Below the pieces are notes generated by a model, which was not told where the DNA came from, made no database searches, and was given only the letters and a program-made list of their open reading frames with translations. Source: Polaromonas sp. JS666 (GTDB lineage Bacteria; Pseudomonadota; Gammaproteobacteria; Burkholderiales; Burkholderiaceae_C). From it: a DNA stretch of 64,000 nt. Location of the stretch: assembly GCF_900103405.1 (NCBI RefSeq), contig NZ_FNHX01000006.1, positions 62,001 through 126,000 of the forward strand. Reading direction: 5' to 3'. The position numbers were made by a program, and so were the translations under genes. Shown here in pieces: positions 36,379 to 45,405 of this stretch. Each line of letters opens with the position of its first letter. The stretch's first letter is position 1.

Positions 36379-38262
36379 TTGTCCTCACTCCCCGTTTCTT
36401 CCCCTTCCACCCCGCTGCACGTGCTGGCCGAGGTCTTCGGCTACGACAGCTTCCGGGGCCCGCAGCAGGCCATCGTGGACCACGTGGTGCGCGGCGGCGA
36501 TGCGCTGGTGCTGATGCCCACGGGCGGCGGCAAGTCGCTGTGCTACCAGATCCCGGCCATCGTGCGGCAGCAGGCCGGCCACGGTGTGACGGTGGTGATC
36601 TCGCCGCTGATCGCGCTGATGCACGACCAGGTCGGGGCGCTGCATGAGGCCGGCGTGTCCGCGGCCTTCCTCAATTCCACGCAAAGCTTCGACGAAAGCA
36701 GCCAGCTTGAAAAGCAGCTGCTGCGCAACGAGCTGACGCTGCTCTATGCCGCGCCCGAACGCATCAACACGCCGCGCATGAAGGGCCTGCTGGCCTCGCT
36801 GCACGAACGCGGGCTGCTGAGCCTGTTCGCCATCGACGAGGCGCACTGCGTGAGCCAGTGGGGCCACGATTTCCGGCCCGAGTACCGCTCGCTGAGCCTG
36901 CTGCACGAGACCTTTCCCGACGTGCCGCGCATCGCGCTGACGGCCACGGCCGACGCGCTGACGCGCCAGGACATGATCGAGCGCCTCAAGCTGGAGGACG
37001 CGCGCCAGTTCGTCAGCAGCTTCGACCGGCCCAACATCCGCTACACCATCGTCGAAAAAACCGACCCGACGCGCCAGCTGCTGCGCTTCATCGAGGCCGA
37101 GCACGAGGGAGAGGCCGGCATCGTGTATTGCCAGTCGCGCAAGCGCGTGGAAGAAATCGCCGGCATGCTGCAGGACGCGGGCCTGAAGGCGCTGGCCTAC
37201 CACGCGGGCCTGGATTCGGCCCTGCGCCAGCAGCGCCAGGACCGATTCCTGCGCGAGGACGGCATCGTCATGGTGGCGACGATTGCCTTCGGTATGGGCA
37301 TCGACAAGCCCGACGTGCGTTTTGTCGCCCACCTGGACATGCCCAAGAACATCGAAGGCTATTACCAGGAGACCGGCCGCGCCGGCCGCGACGGCCAGAG
37401 CGCCGACGCCTGGATGGTCTACGGCCTGCAGGACGTGGTGAACCAGCGCCGCATGATTGACACCAGCGAGGCGGCCAGCGAGGAGTTCAAGCAGGTGATG
37501 CGCGGCAAGCTCGACGCCCTGCTGACGCTGGCCGAGGACACGCGCTGCCGCCGCGTCAGCCTGCTGGGCTATTTCGGCGAGGACAGCCAGCCTTGCGGCA
37601 ACTGTGACAACTGCCTGAACCCGCCGGCCGTCTGGGATGCCACCGAGGCCGCGCGCAAGATGCTCAGTTGCATCTACCGTGTGCAGCAGGCCAGCGGCAT
37701 CAGCTTCGGTGCCGGACACATCATGGACATCCTGCGCGGCAAGATGACCGAGAAGATGGCCCAGTACGGCCACGACAAGCTCAGCACCTTCGGCATAGGC
37801 GCGGACCTGGCCGAGGCGCAATGGCGCGGCGTGCTGCGCCAGCTGATCGCGCGCAACATGGTGCGCGTGGACGCCGAGGCCTTCAGCACCCTGCAGCTGC
37901 TGCCGGACGCGCGCCAGGTGCTCAAGGGCGAGGTCAGCGTGGTGCTGCGCGAACAGGCGGCAGGCGCCAAGGCCGGCGGGCGCGGCAAGCGCGTGACCAA
38001 GACGTCGGTCAAGGGCCTGGCCGAGGCCGCCCTCAATGCCGGCGCGCTGGAGCGCCTGGCGCGCCTGAAAGCCTGGCGCGCCGAAGTCGCCCGCGAGCAC
38101 AACCTGCCGGCCTTCGTGATTTTTCATGACGCAACCTTGCGCGCGATTGCGGAACGCGCACCGCAAGGTGTCGCCGACCTCGAAGGCATCAGCGGTATCG
38201 GCGTCAAAAAGCTCGAGGCCTACGGGGCCGAAGTGCTGCGCGTCTGCGCCGCAACGGCTTAG
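36379..38262 (+). CDS. recQ: ATP-dependent DNA helicase RecQ
   Basis: 627 residues. The N-terminal helicase core has [13 protein letters not shown] (motif 0), [12 protein letters not shown] (Walker A), [19 protein letters not shown] (DEAH), and GRAGRDGQ (motif VI). The zinc-binding RQC cysteines are in [12 protein letters not shown]...CGNCDNC, and a C-terminal HRDC domain ends [18 protein letters not shown]...[14 protein letters not shown]. RecQ unwinds recombination intermediates in RecF-pathway repair. No ATG is available near the natural beginning; TTG 36379 is the best start, with GTG 36421 as an alternative. Confidence 0.95.
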   Translation: MSSLPVSSPSTPLHVLAEVFGYDSFRGPQQAIVDHVVRGGDALVLMPTGGGKSLCYQIPAIVRQQAGHGVTVVISPLIALMHDQVGALHEAGVSAAFLNSTQSFDESSQLEKQLLRNELTLLYAAPERINTPRMKGLLASLHERGLLSLFAIDEAHCVSQWGHDFRPEYRSLSLLHETFPDVPRIALTATADALTRQDMIERLKLEDARQFVSSFDRPNIRYTIVEKTDPTRQLLRFIEAEHEGEAGIVYCQSRKRVEEIAGMLQDAGLKALAYHAGLDSALRQQRQDRFLREDGIVMVATIAFGMGIDKPDVRFVAHLDMPKNIEGYYQETGRAGRDGQSADAWMVYGLQDVVNQRRMIDTSEAASEEFKQVMRGKLDALLTLAEDTRCRRVSLLGYFGEDSQPCGNCDNCLNPPAVWDATEAARKMLSCIYRVQQASGISFGAGHIMDILRGKMTEKMAQYGHDKLSTFGIGADLAEAQWRGVLRQLIARNMVRVDAEAFSTLQLLPDARQVLKGEVSVVLREQAAGAKAGGRGKRVTKTSVKGLAEAALNAGALERLARLKAWRAEVAREHNLPAFVIFHDATLRAIAERAPQGVADLEGISGIGVKKLEAYGAEVLRVCAATA

Positions 38263-38314
38263 GCCTTCGCAAGCCAGCGACCGACTCCCGCGCGGTACCG
38301 CACGCCTTGGCCGC

Positions 38315-39352
38315 TTAAACCGCGCCAGGCGTATTCCGGATCTCGACGCTGTCTATGGCCGCGCGCGCAGGGCGCTGCGGCGTCAACAGCCCGCGAACCA
38401 GGCCAGCAGCGTTAAAACACCACGACACGACCGAAAACACGGCTTTTGTGGCGCTGCGTTTTCGCCATGCCATCAACAGGATGGGTACCGCCGCAATGCA
38501 GGAGAAGGCCGCGATGCGCGCCGTCCACGGCAGGGGAGCCACCAAAACGGCGAGCAACACGGTCCACCATCCCAGCACGGCAACATACAGCCGCAACTCG
38601 CGCACCCGCGTCAGCACCAGCCCCAGGTGCGACTCGCCCCAGGCGGCGCGCAGCACTTCACCCAGGCCGCAGATGTAGCGGCTGCGCCAGCGGCGCACCA
38701 GCAACTGGTAGGGAGGCGCATCGTGGCCATGGTGCCGCACGGAATCGATGCCCAGACGCCACAATTTCCAGCCCCTGGCATGCAGGCGCATGGCCAGGTC
38801 AAACTCCTCATAGCTGTGCAGGTTGCGGTCTGAAAAGTACCCGGCTTGCTCCACTGCGACCCTGCGGTACAGGCCGCCCATGTCCAGCCGGTCCACCATG
38901 CCCGCCTGCATGTGGCCCAAACCCCGCTCCACGCGCGCCACATATTCCAGGCTGCTGGTATTCATTTCAACGACTTGCCCTCCCACGCCGGCCACGTCGG
39001 GGTGCGCCTGCATGAAGGCCAGCGCCTCCGGCAAAAAACCAGGCTGCATTTCCATGTCGCCGTCCAGGATGTAAACAAATTCGCCCACCGAATGCTGGTA
39101 ACCCAGCTGGGGGCCGGCGCCGCAGCAGCGTTCATCGGCGCGTGCCAGTTGCACGATACGGATGGGGTAAGCAGACGCCAGTGCCACGGTGCGGTCGCTG
39201 GAGCAGGAATCGGCGAGCACCACCTCGCCACCGACCATCCGGACGGCCGTCAACGCACTCTCCACCGCGGCTACGATGCGCTTTTCTTCGTTCAGGGCCT
39301 TGATGACGATGCTCACCCGGCATGGGGCACCTGTGGTTTCAAAGGACTGCAT
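38315..39352 (-). CDS. Glycosyltransferase family 2
   Basis: 345 residues. The GT-A core shows VSIVIKALNEEKRIVAAVES, EVVLADSCSSDRT, the nucleotide/metal motif YILDGDMEM (D-x-D) and MGGLYRRVAVEQAGYF. Two C-terminal hydrophobic helices (about 255-300) anchor it to the inner membrane. It should add a sugar to a lipid carrier or polysaccharide. GAGGT stands about 8 nt before ATG 39352. It overlaps the upstream acetyltransferase gene by 14 bp, so the pair is one translational unit for surface-polysaccharide or glycolipid synthesis. Confidence 0.9.
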   Translation of the reverse strand: MQSFETTGAPCRVSIVIKALNEEKRIVAAVESALTAVRMVGGEVVLADSCSSDRTVALASAYPIRIVQLARADERCCGAGPQLGYQHSVGEFVYILDGDMEMQPGFLPEALAFMQAHPDVAGVGGQVVEMNTSSLEYVARVERGLGHMQAGMVDRLDMGGLYRRVAVEQAGYFSDRNLHSYEEFDLAMRLHARGWKLWRLGIDSVRHHGHDAPPYQLLVRRWRSRYICGLGEVLRAAWGESHLGLVLTRVRELRLYVAVLGWWTVLLAVLVAPLPWTARIAAFSCIAAVPILLMAWRKRSATKAVFSVVSWCFNAAGLVRGLLTPQRPARAAIDSVEIRNTPGAV

Positions 39353-39854
39353 TATTTTTACCTCGCAAAATAACGCGGGCCGGCACGCCCACGGCAAGCG
39401 CGCCCGCCGGCACATCGGTGATCACCACCGCATTGGCGCCGATGTCAACGTCGTCCCCAATCCGTATGGCCCCAAGGACCTTCGCGCCGGCGCCGATGTT
39501 CACACGGTTGCCGATGTGCGGCGCTTCCAGCGGCCTGTCCATGCGCTGGTTGCCGATGGTGACGCCCTGGCGGATGATGCAGTCATCCCCGATGACGGCC
39601 TTACCGTGCACCACAATCGCACCGGAATGCTCTATCACAAGGCGCCGCCCAATCCTGGCCGAAACGCCGATAGTGACCCCGCAGAACATTTCAGCCAGCT
39701 TGGCCAGTACCAGATGCAGGGCGCCAAGCGGGTAGCGCACCAGCCTGGACTGAAACCGGTAGCGCAGATGCCCCAGCCTGTATACCTGCAGCGCCCAGAA
39801 GCCCAGGGACAAAACGCCTTCCTGCGCTGCACGCAAGTCCTCAAGAAAAGCCAT
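39339..39854 (-). CDS. Hexapeptide-repeat acetyltransferase, serine O-acetyltransferase-like
   Basis: 171 residues of left-handed beta-helix type: repeats such as CGVTIGVSARIGRRLVIEHS, VHGKAVIGDDCIIRQGVTIGN and APHIGNRVNIGAGAKVLGAI, ending with IGANAVVITDVPAGALAVGVPA. The catalytic histidine of CysE-type enzymes is in the EHSGAIVVHG region. Homologues beside a GT2 gene usually acetylate a sugar or an exopolysaccharide precursor rather than serine. ATG 39854 was chosen; a TTG start at 39893 is possible. It is the first gene of the pair with the glycosyltransferase, overlapping it by 14 bp. Confidence 0.85.
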   Translation of the reverse strand: MAFLEDLRAAQEGVLSLGFWALQVYRLGHLRYRFQSRLVRYPLGALHLVLAKLAEMFCGVTIGVSARIGRRLVIEHSGAIVVHGKAVIGDDCIIRQGVTIGNQRMDRPLEAPHIGNRVNIGAGAKVLGAIRIGDDVDIGANAVVITDVPAGALAVGVPARVILRGKNNAVL

Positions 39855-40301
39855 CGCTAGTGAGCTTTCATAACAAGCATTGGGACGTGACAAGCACTCG
39901 CACGGTCGCGGGCTCCAACGGGGGCTGTTCGGCGTTCCGGGAAGAAGTCCGTGGCAAGTGCCTCAGAACCCGGCAAAGCCAGGGCAATAAATCTCAACGC
40001 TCTCAGAGGTGAAGTGCAAGATTCGTACCAATGGACTTGCCAGAGACTGACCTGGCTGCGGCTGTATCACCGGCGCAGGCAGACCATAAAGAAGGCCGTT
40101 GCGCCCGGTTTTGGGGCGAACGAGCCAGCGCACAGCGGTGGCCGGGACGGGAAATCTTCTGCTTTGTGTCCATGCGCCATGCTTGCAGTGCATATCAACC
40201 CATCGTTAAGCTCATGACGCATTTTTCGCAAGGGTTTATCCCGAGCGAATAGGCCTTTGCGCCCCCTCGGCTCGCGCAATGCTTGGGTTAGCATTTCGGC
40301 G
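39855..40301. other. Intergenic region without a recognisable gene
   Basis: About 450 bp between the divergently oriented acetyltransferase and aapJ genes. I see short open frames only, none with a ribosome site and a plausible protein. The distal end runs into the sigma-54-type promoter of aapJ. An imperfect dyad (TGCGCC ... AGTGCA near 40168-40187) could be an NtrC-like site but its spacing is wrong. Confidence 0.5.
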
Positions 40302-40318
40302 CTGGCACGCATCGTGCT
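40302..40318 (+). promoter_or_regulatory. Sigma-54-type -24/-12 promoter for aapJQMP
   Basis: CTGGCACGCATCGTGCT carries the YTGGCACG block and TGCW at the right distance (GG-N10-GC). It differs from consensus at the purine after the block and at the first T of the -12 element. The predicted start is about 40329, only 23 nt before the aapJ GTG. It contains GCACG-N3-CGTGC, as does the glnK promoter. Nitrogen control of an amino-acid uptake operon is expected. Confidence 0.65.
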
Positions 40319-40351
40319 GGACTACAAAAGTTTCACTGACTGGAGAATCCC

Positions 40352-41392
40352 GTGATCAAAATCGCCAAAAAACATGGTCTTGCCACGCTGGCTGCCGCCG
40401 GCCTCACCCTTGCTGCGATGGCTCCCGCCCACGCCGGCAAGACACTGGACACCATCAAGTCTCGCGGCCAGGTAATTTGCGGCGTCAACGTCGGCCTGGC
40501 GGGGTTCTCCTCCGCCGACAGCAACGGCGCCTGGACCGGCCTTGACGTGGACACCTGCAAGGCCATCGCCGCCAGCGTGTTGGGCGATGCCAGCAAGGTC
40601 AAATGGGTTCCCCTGAACGCCCAGCAGCGCTTCACCGCGCTGCAGTCCGGTGAAGTCGACGTGCTCGCGCGCAACACCACCTTCTCGCTGACCCGCGACG
40701 CCTCGCTGGGCCTGCACATGACCGCCGTGACCTACTACGACGGCCAGGGCTTCATGGTTCCCGTGAAGAGCAAGATCAAGAGCGCCAAGGCGCTAAAGAA
40801 CGCCACCGTCTGCGTGCAATCCGGCACCACGACCGAAAAAAACCTGACCGACTTCTCCAAGGCCAACAACCTGAACATGAAGCCCGTGGTGTTTGAAAAG
40901 CAGGAGGCCGTCAACGCCGCCTACTTCTCGGGCCGCTGCCAGGCTTACACCACGGACGCCTCAGGCCTGGCCTCGGTGCGCAACAAGGAAGCCAAGGTTC
41001 CCGCCGACCACCTGATCCTGCCCGAGCTGATCTCCAAGGAGCCGCTGGGCCCCATGGTGCGCCGCGGTGACGACGAGTGGTTCGCCATCGTCAAGTGGGT
41101 GGTCTACGGCCTGATCGAAGCCGAAGAGTACGGCGTGACCCAGGCCAACGTCGACGCCATGACCAAGGAAAGCAAGGACCCCGTGGTCATGCGCCTGACC
41201 GGCAGCGGCGAGGACACCGGCAAGCTGCTGGGCCTGGACAAGGAATGGCTGGTGCGCGCCGTCAAGGCCGTCGGCAACTACGGCGAGATCTTTGAGCGCA
41301 ACGTCGGCCCCAAAACGCCCCTGGCGCTGCCGCGCGGCCAGAACAACCAGTGGAACAAGGGCGGCCAGATGTACGCCATGCCGGTGCGCTGA
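40352..41392 (+). CDS. aapJ: General L-amino acid ABC transporter, periplasmic binding protein AapJ
   Basis: 346 residues, with a signal peptide (IKIAKKHGLATLAAAGLTLAAMAPAHA in a single hydrophobic run). The SBP_bac_3 fold shows TLDTIKSRGQVICGVNVGLAGFS, the TGLDVDTCKAIA loop, and VLARNTTFSLTRDA; the C-terminal part is long, as in AapJ/BztA. It captures polar and acidic amino acids in the periplasm. TGGAGAATCC precedes the GTG start. It heads aapJQMP, driven by a sigma-54-type promoter, and is followed by a strong terminator that should lower the dose of the downstream genes. Confidence 0.94.
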   Translation: MIKIAKKHGLATLAAAGLTLAAMAPAHAGKTLDTIKSRGQVICGVNVGLAGFSSADSNGAWTGLDVDTCKAIAASVLGDASKVKWVPLNAQQRFTALQSGEVDVLARNTTFSLTRDASLGLHMTAVTYYDGQGFMVPVKSKIKSAKALKNATVCVQSGTTTEKNLTDFSKANNLNMKPVVFEKQEAVNAAYFSGRCQAYTTDASGLASVRNKEAKVPADHLILPELISKEPLGPMVRRGDDEWFAIVKWVVYGLIEAEEYGVTQANVDAMTKESKDPVVMRLTGSGEDTGKLLGLDKEWLVRAVKAVGNYGEIFERNVGPKTPLALPRGQNNQWNKGGQMYAMPVR

Positions 41393-41431
41393 TCATCTCT
41401 GATCACCTGATTCCGATGCGTTGAACGCAAG

Positions 41432-41475
41432 CGGGCCGCTCGCAACCCTCCGTTGTCGAGCGGCCCGTTTTTTTT
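41432..41475 (+). terminator. Intrinsic (attenuating) terminator between aapJ and aapQ
   Basis: Perfect 11-bp stem CGGGCCGCTCG (41432-41442) / CGAGCGGCCCG (41457-41467) with a 14-nt loop, followed by eight T residues (41468-41475). It lies 13 bp before the aapQ ATG. In such operons partial readthrough makes more binding protein than permease. Confidence 0.9.
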
Positions 41476-41488
41476 GGGTACACCGTTT

Positions 41489-42691
41489 ATGTCCGAGCAC
41501 TCCCTGATCCCACCGCGCCCGGCACCCGCCTTGCGGCGCAAGGTTTTTTCCTGGCGCAGCAAGCAGGCGCGCGCCATCGTCTACCAGGTGCTGGCCGTCA
41601 GCCTGATCGTCTTCCTGATCTGGCTGCTGGTCAGCAACACCATGGCCAATATGAAGACCCGCGGCATCCAGAGCGGCTTCGACTTCCTGATGCAGCCGGC
41701 CGGCTTCGACATCGGCGAAGGCTGGCTCAGCTACGACTCCATAGACCCCTACTGGAAGGCCTTCCTGGTCGGGCTGGTCAACACGTTGCGCGTGGCGGTG
41801 GTCGGCATCGTGCTGACCTCCATCCTGGGCACCCTGCTGGGCGTGGGGCGCTTTTCGCGCAACGCCCTGGTGCGGGCGCTGTGCTACGGCTATGTCGAGA
41901 CCTTCCGCAACATTCCGGTGCTGCTGCAGCTGCTGATGTGGTACCTGCTGTTCACCGAATACCTGCCGGCCGTCGACCAGGCCCTGCACATCGGCAAATG
42001 GGTTTACGTCAGCAAGAACGGCATCTCCTACCCGTCGCCGGTGTGGGGGCTGGGCCAGACGCTGGCACTCGTCGGGGCGCTGGCGGGGGTGGTGGCCAGC
42101 GTGCTGTATGCGCGGCGCGCGCGCCGGCAGTTCGACCTGACCGGCAAACCGCGGCCTGTGCTGTGGGTGTCGCTGGCGCTGGTCATTGGCGGCGCATTGG
42201 CCGGCTGGCTGGCCGGCGGCGCGCCCATGGAATGGAATATGCCGCTGCTGACCGAATCGCAGGTCGAAGGCGGCGGCGCGCTATCGCCTGAATACCTCGC
42301 GGTGCTGCTGGGCCTGGTGCTTTACACCTCCGCCTTTGTGGCCGAGGTGGTGCGTGCCGGCATCGCCTCGGTGTCGCTGGGCCAGCATGAGGCCAGCGCC
42401 TCGCTGGGCCTGTCGCGCGGCCACTCGATGCGGCTGGTGGTGCTGCCGCAGGCGCTGCGGGTCATCATCCCGCCGCTGACCAACCAGTACCTCAACCTGA
42501 CCAAGAACTCCTCGCTGGCCGTGGCCGTGGGTTATCCCGACCTGGTTTCCATCGCCAACACCTCGCTGAACCAGACCGGCCGGGCCGTGGAGTGCATCGC
42601 CATCATCATGCTGATCTACCTGAGCACCTCGCTGGCGACGTCCGGCCTGATGAACTGGTTCAACAGCCGTGCCGCCATCAAGGAGCGCTGA
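41489..42691 (+). CDS. aapQ: Amino acid ABC transporter permease AapQ
   Basis: 400 residues with a long N-terminal part and the HisM-type permease core. Membrane helices lie at about 31-54 and 93-120 and several more to the end. The EAA loop is GQHEASASLGLSRGHSMRLVVLPQALRVIIPPLTNQ. Length and the large periplasmic loop (about 60-95) are typical of AapQ/BztB. ATG 41489 follows the terminator by 13 bp. It ends 3 bp before aapM. It pairs with AapM to form the translocation channel for L-amino acids. Confidence 0.94.
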   Translation: MSEHSLIPPRPAPALRRKVFSWRSKQARAIVYQVLAVSLIVFLIWLLVSNTMANMKTRGIQSGFDFLMQPAGFDIGEGWLSYDSIDPYWKAFLVGLVNTLRVAVVGIVLTSILGTLLGVGRFSRNALVRALCYGYVETFRNIPVLLQLLMWYLLFTEYLPAVDQALHIGKWVYVSKNGISYPSPVWGLGQTLALVGALAGVVASVLYARRARRQFDLTGKPRPVLWVSLALVIGGALAGWLAGGAPMEWNMPLLTESQVEGGGALSPEYLAVLLGLVLYTSAFVAEVVRAGIASVSLGQHEASASLGLSRGHSMRLVVLPQALRVIIPPLTNQYLNLTKNSSLAVAVGYPDLVSIANTSLNQTGRAVECIAIIMLIYLSTSLATSGLMNWFNSRAAIKER

Positions 42692-42694
42692 GCG

Positions 42695-43798
42695 ATGAGC
42701 AAGACTTTTGTCCCGATCGCAGCCCGCCCCGCCCCCATCAAGATGGAGGGCTTTATCCCCTGGCTGCGCAACAACCTGTTTTCCAGCGTCGGCAACTCGC
42801 TGGTGTCCCTCATCGTGCTGGCGCTGCTGCTGTGGGCCGCCTCAGGCATCGCGCAGTGGGGCATCATCCATGCCGTCACCGCGGCGGAGCCGGATGCCTG
42901 CCAGGCCGCGCGCGGCGTGGGCGCCTGCTGGGGTGTGATCCGCGAAAAAGGCCGCATCATCCTGCTGGGCCGCTACCCCCAGCCCGAGCACTGGCGCGCC
43001 GAGCTCGCGACCCTGCTGCTGCTGGGCCTGGTGGTGGCCAGCTGCATACGCTGGTTCTGGAAGCCCTGGCTGGCGCTGCTGTGGGTGGTGGTTCTGGCCG
43101 CCTTCTTCACGCTGATGAGCGGCGGCGTCCTGGGCCTGGCCAAGGTGACGACCGACCAGTGGGGCGGCCTGCCGCTGACGGTGATGCTGACGGTGATCTC
43201 CATGACCATCGCCTTCCCCATCGCCGTGATGGTGGCGCTGGGGCGCCGCGCCAACATGCCGGCGATACGCACGCTGTGCGTCATCTATGTGGAGCTGATA
43301 CGCGGCGTGCCGCTGATTTCGGTGCTGTTCATGGCCAGCTTCATGTTCCCGCTGTTCATGCCCATAGGCCAGTCGCCGGACGTGCTGGTGCGCGTCATCG
43401 TCGGCATCACGCTGTTCGCGGCGGCCTATATGGCCGAGATCGTGCGCGGCGGCCTGCAGTCGCTCTCCAAGGGCCAGACCGAGGCGGCGGCCAGCCTGGG
43501 CCTGGGCTACTGGCAGACGCAGGTCAAGATCGTGCTGCCGCAGGCCCTGGGCACGGTGGTGCCCAGCATCATGAACAACTTCATCTCGCTCTTCAAGGAC
43601 ACCTCGCTGGTGACCATTGTGTCGCTGTACGAGCTCACCGGCGCGCTGTCGCTGGCGGTGGGCTCGGACCCGAACTGGCGGCCCTTCAAGATCGAGGCCT
43701 ATATTTTCATCGCCGCGATTTATTTCACCTGCTGCTTCGCCATGTCGCGCTACAGCCTGTGGATTGAACGCCGGCTCGCCGTGGGCAAAGCCCGTTGA
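42695..43798 (+). CDS. aapM: Amino acid ABC transporter permease AapM
   Basis: 367 residues, the second membrane subunit. Helices at about 26-49, 106-124, 132-150 and further, and the EAA loop is GQTEAAASLGLGYWQTQVKIVLPQALGTVVPSIMNN. AapM/BztC proteins of this length carry an N-terminal pair of extra helices and a cysteine-containing periplasmic loop, seen here as AAEPDACQAARGVGACWG. The stop is 13 bp before aapP. Together with AapQ and AapP it completes the general amino acid importer. Confidence 0.94.
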   Translation: MSKTFVPIAARPAPIKMEGFIPWLRNNLFSSVGNSLVSLIVLALLLWAASGIAQWGIIHAVTAAEPDACQAARGVGACWGVIREKGRIILLGRYPQPEHWRAELATLLLLGLVVASCIRWFWKPWLALLWVVVLAAFFTLMSGGVLGLAKVTTDQWGGLPLTVMLTVISMTIAFPIAVMVALGRRANMPAIRTLCVIYVELIRGVPLISVLFMASFMFPLFMPIGQSPDVLVRVIVGITLFAAAYMAEIVRGGLQSLSKGQTEAAASLGLGYWQTQVKIVLPQALGTVVPSIMNNFISLFKDTSLVTIVSLYELTGALSLAVGSDPNWRPFKIEAYIFIAAIYFTCCFAMSRYSLWIERRLAVGKAR

Positions 43799-43811
43799 AC
43801 AGGAATAAAAA

Positions 43812-44555
43812 ATGAGTGAACCCACCATCCACTTCGACAAGGTCAACAAATGGTATGGCAACAATTTCCACGTGTTGCGCGACATAGACCTTGAGGTCAG
43901 GCCGGGCGAGCGCCTGGTGATCTGCGGGCCTTCGGGCTCGGGCAAGTCCACCATGATCCGCTGCATCAACGCGCTGGAGGACTACCAGGAAGGCAAGCTC
44001 ACCGTCGCGGGCTCGCTGCTGGGCGACGACATCAAGGCGATTGACGCGGTGCGCCGCCAGGTCGGCATGGTGTTCCAGCAGTTCAACCTGTTCCCGCACC
44101 TGACGGTGCTGGAAAATCTCACGCTCTCGCCAACCTGGGTGGCGGGCCTGTCCAAGAAAGACGCGATCGAGCGCGCCATGCACCAGCTCGAACGCGTGCG
44201 CATCGCCGAGCAGGCGCAGAAATACCCGCTGCAGCTCTCGGGCGGCCAGCAACAGCGCGTGGCGATTGCCCGGGCGCTGTGCCTGACGCCCAAGATCATG
44301 CTGTTCGACGAGCCCACCTCGGCGCTGGACCCGGAAATGATCAAGGAAGTGCTGGATGTGATGATGGAGTTGGCCAACCAGGGCATGACCATGCTGTGCG
44401 TGACGCACGAAATGGGCTTCGCCAAGGCGGTGGCCGATCGCGTGATCTTCATGGACCAGGGCCAGATCGTCGAAGAGAACACGCCCACCGAGTTCTTCAA
44501 CCATCCGCAGACCGACCGGGCCAAGGATTTCCTGTCCAAAATTCTGGGGCATTAA
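43812..44555 (+). CDS. aapP: Amino acid ABC transporter ATPase AapP
   Basis: 247 residues. Walker A is [12 protein letters not shown], the signature is [15 protein letters not shown], Walker B is [15 protein letters not shown], and the H-loop is CVTHEMGF. The Q-loop is [12 protein letters not shown]. It energises AapQM in the cytoplasm. AGGAATAAAAA stands as ribosome site. The operon ends here or continues to the amidotransferase gene 10 bp downstream. Confidence 0.96.
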   Translation: MSEPTIHFDKVNKWYGNNFHVLRDIDLEVRPGERLVICGPSGSGKSTMIRCINALEDYQEGKLTVAGSLLGDDIKAIDAVRRQVGMVFQQFNLFPHLTVLENLTLSPTWVAGLSKKDAIERAMHQLERVRIAEQAQKYPLQLSGGQQQRVAIARALCLTPKIMLFDEPTSALDPEMIKEVLDVMMELANQGMTMLCVTHEMGFAKAVADRVIFMDQGQIVEENTPTEFFNHPQTDRAKDFLSKILGH

Positions 44556-44565
44556 ACTAGCGCCC

Positions 44566-45399
44566 ATGTGCCAGTTATTGGGAATGAATTCGGCCAAGCC
44601 GGCGGACCTTAGGTTCTCGCTGACGGGTTTCGCCGCGCGCGGCGGCCTGACCGACCACCATGCGGACGGCTTCGGCATCGGGTTTTTTGAGGACAAGGCC
44701 TGCCGCCTGTTCGTCGACGCCCAGCCGGCGGCGACCTCGCCGGTGGCCGAAATGCTCAAGCATTACGCCATCAAGTCGCGCAACGTGGTCTCGCACATCC
44801 GCAAGGCCACGCAGGGCGACCCGATGCGGCTGGAAAACTGCCATCCCTTCACGCGCGAACTCTGGGGCCGGCACTGGCTGTTCGCCCACAACGGCGACCT
44901 GATCGACTACCAGCCGGAGTCTGCCGGCAACTACCAGCCCGTGGGCACCACCGACAGCGAACGGGCTTTCTGCGCGCTGATGGAAGAACTCAAGCGCATC
45001 AGCCCGCGCGAGCCCTGCTCGGCCGACCTCGTGTTCGACACGCTATGCGCCATGAGCGAGCGCACGGCCGAGTTCGGTGTTTTCAACTACCTGCTGTCCA
45101 ACGGCCAGTCGCTTTTCGCGCACTGCTCGACGCGGCTGTGGTACCTGGTGCGCGAATGGCCTTTCTCGAATGCCAGCCTGGTCGATGCCGACCTCAGCAT
45201 GGATTTTGCGCAGACCAACAACCCGGAAGACCGGCTCTGCGTGGTCGCCACCCAGCCGCTCACGCGCAACGAAAACTGGCAGCAGATGCAGCCGGGCCAG
45301 CTGCTGTGGATGGAAGACGGCCGCATCGTGCGGCAGGCGCAGCTGGAGGTCAGCGAAGCCATTCGGCAGAAACACGCCGCCAGCCTGGCCTGCGTATAA
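44566..45399 (+). CDS. Class II glutamine amidotransferase (YafJ-like)
   Basis: 277 residues. The Cys2 nucleophile is exposed at the N-terminus (MCQLLGMNSAKP), followed by the Ntn-hydrolase motifs HHADGFGIGF, VVSHIRKATQGD and HNGDLIDY. These match the GATase_4/YafJ group; the partner that would use the released ammonia is unknown. Only 10 bp separate it from aapP, so it may be read with the aap operon. That places an ammonia-releasing enzyme with a nitrogen-regulated importer. Confidence 0.9.
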   Translation: MCQLLGMNSAKPADLRFSLTGFAARGGLTDHHADGFGIGFFEDKACRLFVDAQPAATSPVAEMLKHYAIKSRNVVSHIRKATQGDPMRLENCHPFTRELWGRHWLFAHNGDLIDYQPESAGNYQPVGTTDSERAFCALMEELKRISPREPCSADLVFDTLCAMSERTAEFGVFNYLLSNGQSLFAHCSTRLWYLVREWPFSNASLVDADLSMDFAQTNNPEDRLCVVATQPLTRNENWQQMQPGQLLWMEDGRIVRQAQLEVSEAIRQKHAASLACV

Positions 45400-45405
45400 G
45401 CCGCC

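Noticed and set aside
40168-40187. NtrC site for aapJ (TGCGCC ... AGTGCA)
   Set aside because: The spacer is eight bases instead of five, so the match is weak.
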